DNA from: Gemmatimonadaceae bacterium | GTDB lineage: Bacteria; Gemmatimonadota; Gemmatimonadetes; Gemmatimonadales; Gemmatimonadaceae | DNA length: 64,000 nt | Assembly (NCBI GenBank): GCA_020846935.1 | Contig: JADLCY010000010.1 | Coordinates: 1-64,000, forward strand | Direction: 5' to 3' | Shown here: positions 7,785 to 14,986 of the stretch, piece by piece | Numbering within the stretch: position 1 is the first letter of the stretch | Layout: each line of letters begins with the position of its first letter | Made by a program: the position numbers and the translations under genes | Notes under the pieces: model-generated | What the model was told of the DNA's origin: nothing | What the model saw: the letters and a program-made list of their open reading frames with translations, nothing else | Databases searched by the model: none

Positions 7785-9740
7785 ATGGCACCACGAGACC
7801 GCGGGGACAAGGAACACGAGAAGCGCCGCGACCCCAAGGCGCCGCGCGAGGGAGAACGCGCGCCACCGGACCGCGAGGCGGCACCACCACATGCCAGGGA
7901 ACCCAAGGCGCGAGGTGCAGCCGCCGCGAGCACGACCACTGCAACATCCACCGACGATGAGCCAGCCAAGGGCCCGACCATGACGAATCCAACCACCCCG
8001 ACCTCTGCCCCCTCGCGACTGGCGGGCCTGGGCTTCCTCAACGGACACGCGGTGAAGCGCCGCGGGGTGCTTGCCGTGCAACCTCCGCCAGAGGTGCCGG
8101 AGGGCTTCGTCGCCCGAAGCATCATCGCGATCGGTGACGCGGCGGGCGGCGATGCCACGGTCGCGCGCGTCGACAGGAAGCTCAAGGCCGAGGGGCTCGT
8201 CGAGGCCGTCGGCAAGGCGACGGCGAAGCTCAACATCGGCGGTCTGGATCGGACGCAGCGACTGCTCCTGTCGATCCCGGCGGTGTACGCGAACATCCTC
8301 GAAAAGGGGCTTGCCGTCGTCGAGGCGCCAGGAGCATCCGAAGCCACACTGTCGACGGCGCGCCGCCGCACGGTCAACTTTGACGACACGGCCGGACTCG
8401 TCGATTTCGTGCTGCGTGGGCTGGATGCGACCGACGGCTTGCGTGCGCAATACGCCACGCGTCTGGTCGACGCGGTCGTCAAGGCGCGCGGACTGAGCCT
8501 CGCCGACAGCGTGAAGACGGAGGTCGTGCGCGAGGTGGCAGCGCGCGAGATCCCGATCCCGGTGCCAAAGGTCGAGGAGCTGGTCGTGTCGCTCATCGCG
8601 CTCGGGCGCTCCACGCTCACCATCAGCGACGCGATCGACTCGTATGTGGCCCGCGGGGAGGTGGAAGCCGAGCGGTTCACGCCGGCGATCCGCAAGCGGA
8701 TGATCGCGTACCTCAAGGATCTGGGCGTGGCGTTTCCCGATGGCGGATTGACCTCGGGCGACCGTTCACGCTTTGACGAGTACTTCGCGCTGGCCTACAA
8801 CCACGCCACGCGCGCGGGTGGGGGCGCGACGACGGACCCTATCGATAACGTGCGGCAGCGGGGCGCGATCAACGACTGGGACTTCACGGTCGACACGTTC
8901 GACGCCGTCGAAGAGCAGGGTGTGGTGCCGCAGAACATCCTCGCGGCCGGTGCCCTCGACTACGTGTACGAACTCGGCGAGCGGCTGGGCATGTTCCGTC
9001 TCGCCGACGCGCTGGTCCTGCGCTGGGCCAACGGCACATTCGACGCCGAGCCGGGTCGGCCGAGCGCGGACCTGTATCGGTACTGGAAGCTCCGCAGCGA
9101 ACGCGTGTCGCCGGAGGAGCGCGCCATGATGTACCGGCGCATCCTGTCCAAGGGCGACGGCAACCTGCTTTCGGGCATGGTGGAGAACGAGGCGTTCCCG
9201 GACCTCTGGGGCGCGCTGATGGAGAAGGCCACCGACTTCCTGCGCCGTTCCGAGGAGAACGCGAGCACCGATCGCCTGGTGTCGCGGCAGCCGATCCATC
9301 AGGCCACCAAGCAGCTGCAATACAACCTGACGGAACACGCGACCGGCATGGCCCACATGCAGATCACGGAGATGTACCACCACCTGCTGGAGGCCAAGCA
9401 GGTGCTGGAGCACGCCATTCCGTTCTTCTCCACCGGATCGCGCAAGAGCCTGTGGACGGTGATCGAGCGCGCGTCTCGCGAGTGGTTCAACGAGTCGCCG
9501 AACATCTCGGCCATCCGCTCGGCGGCGGTGGACGGCAACAAGGTCTACCAGTGGATCGCCAACTTCGATCAGTCCAGCGTCACCGACCAGCAGTTCCAGG
9601 TGTTCCTCGAGGCCAGCGAGGCGTGGATCATCGCGCAGGCCACCGACGATTCGGCTCCATCGACAGGCCCGGAGATGGAGGATGAGGACGAGGCGGACAT
9701 CGACGCTGAACTGAACGACACCGACGACTGGGACAAGTAA
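7785..9740 (+). CDS. Large protein of unknown function (cluster protein A)
   Basis: The product has 651 residues from ATG 7785, two bases after the subtilase stop and preceded by AAGGCGG. ATG 7980, after AAGGG, is an alternative that would remove a charged, disordered N-terminus (APRDRGDKEHEKRRDPKAPR) and begin MTNPTTPTSAPSRLAGLGFL. From about residue 85 onward the protein is predicted mostly helical, with few cysteines, no signal peptide and no membrane segment. The end is very acidic (EMEDEDEADIDAELNDTDDW). I do not recognise the family. Size, helical character and position suggest a structural or scaffold component of the cluster's product (inference). Confidence 0.75.
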   Translation: MAPRDRGDKEHEKRRDPKAPREGERAPPDREAAPPHAREPKARGAAAASTTTATSTDDEPAKGPTMTNPTTPTSAPSRLAGLGFLNGHAVKRRGVLAVQPPPEVPEGFVARSIIAIGDAAGGDATVARVDRKLKAEGLVEAVGKATAKLNIGGLDRTQRLLLSIPAVYANILEKGLAVVEAPGASEATLSTARRRTVNFDDTAGLVDFVLRGLDATDGLRAQYATRLVDAVVKARGLSLADSVKTEVVREVAAREIPIPVPKVEELVVSLIALGRSTLTISDAIDSYVARGEVEAERFTPAIRKRMIAYLKDLGVAFPDGGLTSGDRSRFDEYFALAYNHATRAGGGATTDPIDNVRQRGAINDWDFTVDTFDAVEEQGVVPQNILAAGALDYVYELGERLGMFRLADALVLRWANGTFDAEPGRPSADLYRYWKLRSERVSPEERAMMYRRILSKGDGNLLSGMVENEAFPDLWGALMEKATDFLRRSEENASTDRLVSRQPIHQATKQLQYNLTEHATGMAHMQITEMYHHLLEAKQVLEHAIPFFSTGSRKSLWTVIERASREWFNESPNISAIRSAAVDGNKVYQWIANFDQSSVTDQQFQVFLEASEAWIIAQATDDSAPSTGPEMEDEDEADIDAELNDTDDWDK

Positions 9741-9764
9741 CCGCGCCGAGCGAGGGGATTACCC

Positions 9765-10850
9765 ATGGGAAGCACGCATGAAGTCCAGGCGCTCGCGCGC
9801 ACGAGGGCGCAGGAGGTCCTCGCCCAGCTCCCGCAGTTCCATGAGATGCCATGGAACGACAAGCTGAGCGTATACAAGTCGCTGGTCGACGAACACGTGC
9901 GCGAGCTGTCGGCGCCCAATGGCGCCGACCTCTCCGGCGCGCTGGCCGGCCCGCCCAAGCCAAAGCGGGCCTCGGACCTGATCAACGACCGGCGCCACGA
10001 GAACCGACGCATCGACCAGGCCGGCGAACTGGCCGGCGAGTTCATCGAGAACGTCGACTTCCCGAAGTTTGTCCGTGATCTGCTGAAGGGTGTGTTCGAC
10101 GCCAACCTGCAGGTCACGATCCAGCAGATGGAGGCGTACCAGAAGCTGCTGAAGACCGCGACCAAGTCGGTCGCGGAGTTCGCCAACGCGGTCGACAACA
10201 CCGCGGCCTTCGGCTACCTCGCGGAAAACCAGGGCGACGACTTCTCGATCGACTTCGACGACAACGAGAAGAGCGACAAGAATCCGCAGGGCACGGTGCT
10301 CACCACCAAGGACGGCCAGCGTGTCGACATCGGGGACAACGAGATCAAGGCGAAGATCATGGACGCCAAGATCGCGATGGCCAAGGAGCAACGGGCACTG
10401 TTGCGCGAGACCATCCTGATGGGCATCTCACGGCTGGTGGTCGAGCGCGGCAAGGTGAAAGCGTCGGTGCTCTTCGACATCAAGGCGGGTGAGAAGATTG
10501 ACAAGGCCGACAAGGCGGCGATGAAGGAGGCGCACTCCTCGGGCACGTCCATGAAGGCGAGCGGGGGCCTCATCGGCTCGATCTTTGGCGGCCCGAGTGG
10601 GGGGCACACCCGGAGCGACTCGAAGACGCAGATCAGCATCTCATCGGCGAAGAGCACGGCCACCACCAGCCTCGAGGCCAAGCTGGCGGGAGAGGTGGAG
10701 ATCATCTTCAAGCGCGACTACTTCAAGCTCGACAACTTCGCGAGCATGTACTCGGGCGTGACCGCCGCGGACCGTGCGGCGGTCGGCGGCGCTCCGGGTG
10801 CGGTTGCTCCACTGCCGCCGGGTCCGCCCGCGCTGCCGCCCCGTGTCTGA
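9765..10850 (+). CDS. Protein of unknown function (cluster protein B)
   Basis: The product has 361 residues, with a good start (GCGAGGGG then ATG 9765). There is a helical N-terminal half (SDLINDRRHENRRIDQAGEL, then VDFPKFVRDLLKGVFDANLQ and QMEAYQKLLKTATKSVAEFA). A glycine/serine-rich linker (KASGGLIGSIFGGPSGG) leads to a beta-rich stretch of alternating small residues (KTQISISSAKSTATTSLEAK) and IIFKRDYFKLDNFASMYSG, and the end is proline-rich (PLPPGPPALPPRV). There is no signal peptide. Family unknown. The helical/beta arrangement could be an assembly or membrane-associating subunit. Confidence 0.7.
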   Translation: MGSTHEVQALARTRAQEVLAQLPQFHEMPWNDKLSVYKSLVDEHVRELSAPNGADLSGALAGPPKPKRASDLINDRRHENRRIDQAGELAGEFIENVDFPKFVRDLLKGVFDANLQVTIQQMEAYQKLLKTATKSVAEFANAVDNTAAFGYLAENQGDDFSIDFDDNEKSDKNPQGTVLTTKDGQRVDIGDNEIKAKIMDAKIAMAKEQRALLRETILMGISRLVVERGKVKASVLFDIKAGEKIDKADKAAMKEAHSSGTSMKASGGLIGSIFGGPSGGHTRSDSKTQISISSAKSTATTSLEAKLAGEVEIIFKRDYFKLDNFASMYSGVTAADRAAVGGAPGAVAPLPPGPPALPPRV

Positions 10851-10853
10851 GTC

Positions 10854-12881
10854 ATGGCGCTCGCCATCCTGCGGCCGGCCCGCGTGCCAGGGCCATCGGG
10901 GGCGCTGGCCTTCGACCTCGAACTCGGCAGCAACCGCTACCACCAGTTTGTCATTGGCGGAGCGGGCATCAGCCGCGCGTCAGGGTTTCCGCAGCTGGAC
11001 GAGCCTTCGTACACCTCGGCGCTGTTTGGCCCGTTGCCCGAGTCGTCGTTCGGGCGCACGACGCTGCTCGTGCCCCGCGAGCGGTTCGATCGCGACCATC
11101 GGAACCTGCAGGTCACCTCGTTCAGGACGCGCGCCCGCGAGGGCCCGGCCTGGTCAGACATCGTCCGCGTCAGCGTGGCCGGTCCCGTACGCGACGACCT
11201 TCCACTCCCTGCTTTCGGTGTGAGCATGGCCATGGACACCTATTCGGACGCAACATCGTACGGCGCTCCGGCGCCATGGCAGCGGGCGGAGCCCATGGCG
11301 TATCGCGAGGTGCCGGCGTTCTCGAACGCGATGCTGTTCGGTTCCCTCATTCCGGTGATCGGCAAGCTGGCGGCCAAGGTGTTGCCGGCGATCGTGAACG
11401 TGGGCAAGGTGGCTGGCGGAGGTGCGGCTCCCGATATCGGCGGGCTCGTGTCGCAGATCATCGGCGGCGCACGTGGCGTCGTCGCCGCGCCGCCCGGCAT
11501 CGAAACCCTCGTCAAGCCCGAAACGCTCCAGCTGATCGCACAGCTCCTCGAGCAGCTCAGGAGCCCGCAGCCGGCCAACGCACCGGCGCAGGCCAAAGCG
11601 CTGGCCCTCGGCGACGGATATTCACACGCCGCGGTCGCGCCGGCGTTGCTTGCGGCGCTCCCGGCGCTCATGCCGCTGCTCGAGAAGGTGGCGAACCCCG
11701 AAACGATCAAGGCGATCCTCGAGCACACCGACCCGTCAAAGATCATCGGCGCCGTCACCAACGGCGTGAAGGAGATCGGGAACCTCGGGCTCGAGCACAA
11801 CAAGCAGGAGAACGAGCACCTGCGGGCGCTCAACCCCATGGGGGTCCACGCGCCGGTGGATGACTTGCTCAAGGGCCTTGGCTTCGCCTCGTCGCTCGAA
11901 CCGGGTGTCTCGAAGGAGAAGGGTGAGCCGCGGTATCGGCGCATCGAATCGGTGACGCTCACGTTCGCTGGCGCCTCACCGGTGATGATCCACGGCCGCA
12001 CGCGCGTGTGCTATCGCCTGGGGGAGGAGATCGCCTTCCCGTTCGACGTGCAGACGCCGCGGCCGGTAACCGGCGCTCGAATCACCCTGCAGGTGAAGCA
12101 CGTGGCGACGCGGGCGATCCTCGCGCGGCGTACCGTGGAGGTTCCGTCGGTGACCTCCGGTCGCCTGGCGGCGCGCGCGGCGCTTACGAAAGAAGACACC
12201 GCCAGGCTCAGGGCCGGCGAAGAGTACCTGATCTGCGCGTGGCTCACCTGGAAGACAAAGAAGGGCAGCATCGTGGGGACGAGTCGCATGCAACTGATCA
12301 CGCTCGTCGGTGAGTACATCTTCGACCGGGTCGAGGACGGCAAGGTGATACCGCTCAACGACGTCGCGAAGCATCGTCCGTTCTGGCACAAGGTATGGCA
12401 GGGAGCGTTCGACCCGACGCATTTCCGGGTCGATCTCGAGGGCAAGTACTTCTACGTGCTCGATCCGAAGAAGGACGCCAACGCGCCGATTGCAACCAGC
12501 ACGAAGTTTGAGGCAGGCGAGGGCAAGGTGAAACGCGGCCGGTTGCGGAGCGGCATGACCGCGAGCCTGGCCGCGCTGAATGCCCTGATCCCGCTCGTCT
12601 CGACCGGCAAGGCGCTGGGCGAGGCACAGCTCAAGGCACTCGCCGGCAGCGACTTCGTGTCGCGTTTCCACACCGCGGCGCGCTTCCATGGGTCGCTCAA
12701 GGGCAAGGCCGGCGTGTCGGCGACGCTTTGGGTCTACCCCGAAGTCAAGCTGCACGAGGTGGTGTTGCTCAAGGCGGCGTCCACCGACGCCGATGCGCAC
12801 GTGCGTGAGCTCGTGGAGGAGCGCGTGTTCTTCCCGGTACCCGTGTCCATCCACGTCATCGGCACGAGGACGACCTCATGA
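10854..12881 (+). CDS. Large multidomain protein of unknown function (cluster protein C)
   Basis: The product has 675 residues and starts three bases after the preceding stop. Residues 1-110 look like a beta-sandwich (ALAFDLELGSNRYHQFVIGG, then RNLQVTSFRTRAREGPAW). A central hydrophobic, Ala/Val/Leu-rich part follows (PVIGKLAAKVLPAIVNVGKV, LLAALPALMPLLEKVANPET). The last about 300 residues are beta-rich (SVTLTFAGASPVMIHGRTRV, RITLQVKHVATRAILARRTV, SATLWVYPEVKLHEVVLL). There is no signal peptide. The hydrophobic centre might insert into a membrane. Family unknown. It ends in an ATGA overlap with the next small gene. Confidence 0.7.
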   Translation: MALAILRPARVPGPSGALAFDLELGSNRYHQFVIGGAGISRASGFPQLDEPSYTSALFGPLPESSFGRTTLLVPRERFDRDHRNLQVTSFRTRAREGPAWSDIVRVSVAGPVRDDLPLPAFGVSMAMDTYSDATSYGAPAPWQRAEPMAYREVPAFSNAMLFGSLIPVIGKLAAKVLPAIVNVGKVAGGGAAPDIGGLVSQIIGGARGVVAAPPGIETLVKPETLQLIAQLLEQLRSPQPANAPAQAKALALGDGYSHAAVAPALLAALPALMPLLEKVANPETIKAILEHTDPSKIIGAVTNGVKEIGNLGLEHNKQENEHLRALNPMGVHAPVDDLLKGLGFASSLEPGVSKEKGEPRYRRIESVTLTFAGASPVMIHGRTRVCYRLGEEIAFPFDVQTPRPVTGARITLQVKHVATRAILARRTVEVPSVTSGRLAARAALTKEDTARLRAGEEYLICAWLTWKTKKGSIVGTSRMQLITLVGEYIFDRVEDGKVIPLNDVAKHRPFWHKVWQGAFDPTHFRVDLEGKYFYVLDPKKDANAPIATSTKFEAGEGKVKRGRLRSGMTASLAALNALIPLVSTGKALGEAQLKALAGSDFVSRFHTAARFHGSLKGKAGVSATLWVYPEVKLHEVVLLKAASTDADAHVRELVEERVFFPVPVSIHVIGTRTTS

Positions 12882-13048
12882 TCCGCAACGACTTTCCGGT
12901 GTTCTCCTCGGGCTTCACGCGGGCCATGGCCGACGCGCCGCCGCTCGTGATGCTCGATGGGCAGGAGGTGGTGTTCGACAAGCTGGTGGGCCTGGCGCCG
13001 GTGAACCTGGCGCCGCGCAAAGGCAAACCCGAACGCGAAGAGCCGTGA
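12878..13048 (+). CDS. 56-residue protein of unknown function
   Basis: The product is MIRNDFPVFSSGFTRAMADA, then PPLVMLDGQEVVFDKLVGLA and a charged tail KGKPEREEP. The ATG at 12878 overlaps the preceding stop (ATGA) and its own TGA overlaps the next GTG (GTGA). Coupling at both ends is the main evidence that it is translated. It has no recognisable domain and may be a small structural or chaperone-like subunit. Confidence 0.6.
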   Translation: MIRNDFPVFSSGFTRAMADAPPLVMLDGQEVVFDKLVGLAPVNLAPRKGKPEREEP

Positions 13049-13326
13049 TCGCGCCCATGGTCACCCCAACCGACGACCCGGACGACCTTCCGCCGTTGGC
13101 GCTGCTGCTCGGCGGGCTGGTGCCCAAGAGCGATCCGGACGACGACGAAGGGGCAGAGTCGCAGATGATGGAGATCGACCAGGTGTCGCTGGACCTCGCG
13201 ATCGAATGCCACGTGCGGCCCGACGGGAATGTGGTGGCCTCGCCGCCGACGCAATACATCGCGACGTCGGTGATGCCGGTGTTCCATCGACTGCGGCTGC
13301 GCGTGGAGCGCGACGTCGATGGCTAA
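13045..13326 (+). CDS. 93-residue acidic/beta protein of unknown function
   Basis: It starts at GTG 13045, overlapping the previous stop. The N-terminus is acidic and proline-rich (TPTDDPDDLPPLALLLGGLV) and is followed by a strand-rich half (MMEIDQVSLDLAIECHVRPD, then SVMPVFHRLRLRVERDVDG). It overlaps the next gene by 8 nt. The beta-rich half has a pattern similar to the N-terminal domain of the next protein, so the two may interact (inference). Confidence 0.6.
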   Translation: MIAPMVTPTDDPDDLPPLALLLGGLVPKSDPDDDEGAESQMMEIDQVSLDLAIECHVRPDGNVVASPPTQYIATSVMPVFHRLRLRVERDVDG

Positions 13327-14059
13327 GGGCGGTCCGAGCTGGCGGCTCAACGCCTTTCTGGACTCGCTGATCATGGAGCTCGATCGCGCGCAGGACACGC
13401 TCGCGCTCAAGGGAATGAACCGACGGCTCACCTACACCGTGCGCGACCTCAACCTCGAACTGCAGCTCTTTCCCGATTTCGACGGCAGGGAACTGCGGTT
13501 TGCCACCGCCGGACCCGGCGAATCGGGCGCGGCCCGGATCGCCTTTCAGCTCGGATCGATCACTGATCGACAGATCCGCGAAACGACCACCGAACCCCCG
13601 AGCCGGGACGACATCGCCATCGAGGTGATGGACGACATCGACGACCAGACCAAGCAGGACCTGCGCCGGATCGGCGTCACCACGGTGAAGGACATCGAAC
13701 GCATGGAGAAGCGCAACGTGGACCTCAAGCGCGCGGGCGGGTCCGTCGACTACACGAAGCTCGCCAACATCATCAATCGCACCCGACGCCGGCAGAGCGC
13801 GCCGGTGGTGGCGAAGGCGATGCTCGTGGGCGACGAGTCGTCGCCGCACCTCACGCTGGAAGGCAGCAACCTCGCGACCGCCTCGTCGACCGGGGAGTTC
13901 CCGTTGGCACAGCTCAATGGATCGCCGGTGACCTTTGTGAGCGCGACGGCGAGCGAACTGCGCATGGTGGTCGATCCCGATGTCCTCAAACCCGGCCTGA
14001 ACACGCTGCGCATTGCCCTGGATCCCTACGCCGTCATCACGCTCGACGTGCACGCCTGA
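13319..14059 (+). CDS. Protein of unknown function with C-terminal IPT/TIG-like domain (cluster protein D)
   Basis: The product has 246 residues. Residues 1-85 form a beta-rich domain (RLTYTVRDLNLELQLFPDFD, then IAFQLGSITDRQIRETT). A helical helix-hairpin-like stretch follows (TKQDLRRIGVTTVKDIERM). The last 75 residues (HLTLEGSNLATASSTGEF, then LRMVVDPDVLKPGLNTLRIA) resemble an immunoglobulin-like IPT/TIG fold, as found in surface and adhesive proteins. There is no signal peptide. It is translationally coupled to the 93-residue gene by an 8-nt overlap. Confidence 0.7.
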   Translation: MAKGGPSWRLNAFLDSLIMELDRAQDTLALKGMNRRLTYTVRDLNLELQLFPDFDGRELRFATAGPGESGAARIAFQLGSITDRQIRETTTEPPSRDDIAIEVMDDIDDQTKQDLRRIGVTTVKDIERMEKRNVDLKRAGGSVDYTKLANIINRTRRRQSAPVVAKAMLVGDESSPHLTLEGSNLATASSTGEFPLAQLNGSPVTFVSATASELRMVVDPDVLKPGLNTLRIALDPYAVITLDVHA

Positions 14060-14070
14060 GGAGTGGCCCG

Positions 14071-14976
14071 ATGCAGAACCGCCTGACCTCGCTGTTTGCC
14101 CTGGACGAGCTGCTCGCTCGCTCGTCCGCGCGCGACACCGCGCGCAAGGGGCACCGATCCAGCCGCAAGATGTCGCCTCCAGCCGCGCCAGCGAGTCACC
14201 CGGCGCGACCCAGGCGCCGCGGCAGCACCGACGCGCCCTACGCGCAGTCGTTCGATACCGGCGCGCCCATCCGTTGCGAGCACAACCTTCCGCGCCAGGA
14301 CCCCGGGCTCGTGCCGCTGCCGGCCGAGTCCGCGCCCGTGGTCGCACACGCGCTCGACGACACCTACCACGTCGAAGCGTTTGAAGACGACGCGCCTGCG
14401 GACGAGGAGGAGCAGCCCCTGTCGTCGCGTGGCATCGAGACCGAGACGCGGGCCACGCTCAGTGAAGCCAGTGGTCGCGTGCATCCAGGGCCGGCTCCTT
14501 CGAGGTTCTCCGCTGCCAGGAGCGCACCGATCGAGTCACCCGCGTTGTCACTCAGCGCGCAAATGGAAGCCGTCGAGCGGGACCTCGCGGAGCTGGCCGC
14601 ACGGACCACGGCGCCGCAGGACGTGGCGCCGACGCCGCCGGAGGCCGCTGCCGACGAATCGAGCGCGCCACCGCTCGCCGCTGCCAGGGGACATGCGGTC
14701 TTTGACGCGATGGCGAAAGGGATGAACTACGCGACCGAGTTTCGCCTGCCGGCGGTGCAGCTCTCGCAGATGTTCAGCGCGCTGGATCGCGAGCTGGACG
14801 CGGCGGTGGCACGCGAGCCAGCGCCGCCGACACCGACATCAACGCCGCCCACGCCGACGTCGCAGCTCATCACGGACCTGGTCGGCCTCGCGCCCCGCGC
14901 GGCCGCTCCCGAGTCGGTACCGCCACCCACGCAGGCCATTCCACCGGACGCCGCTTCCCACAGCGAGGCGCGTTGA
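14071..14976 (+). CDS. Low-complexity Ala/Pro-rich protein (cluster protein E)
   Basis: The product has 301 residues, mostly disordered: long stretches of Ala, Pro, Arg and acidic residues (PPAAPASHPARPRRRGSTDA, then EAFEDDAPADEEEQPL). One short conserved-looking helical segment stands out, FDAMAKGMNYATEFRLPAVQ followed by LSQMFSALDRELDAAV. It may work as a flexible linker or tether with a single docking helix. It starts 11 nt after the preceding stop and lies 10 nt before the last cluster gene. Confidence 0.65.
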   Translation: MQNRLTSLFALDELLARSSARDTARKGHRSSRKMSPPAAPASHPARPRRRGSTDAPYAQSFDTGAPIRCEHNLPRQDPGLVPLPAESAPVVAHALDDTYHVEAFEDDAPADEEEQPLSSRGIETETRATLSEASGRVHPGPAPSRFSAARSAPIESPALSLSAQMEAVERDLAELAARTTAPQDVAPTPPEAAADESSAPPLAAARGHAVFDAMAKGMNYATEFRLPAVQLSQMFSALDRELDAAVAREPAPPTPTSTPPTPTSQLITDLVGLAPRAAAPESVPPPTQAIPPDAASHSEAR

Positions 14977-14986
14977 GCGAGGCCAC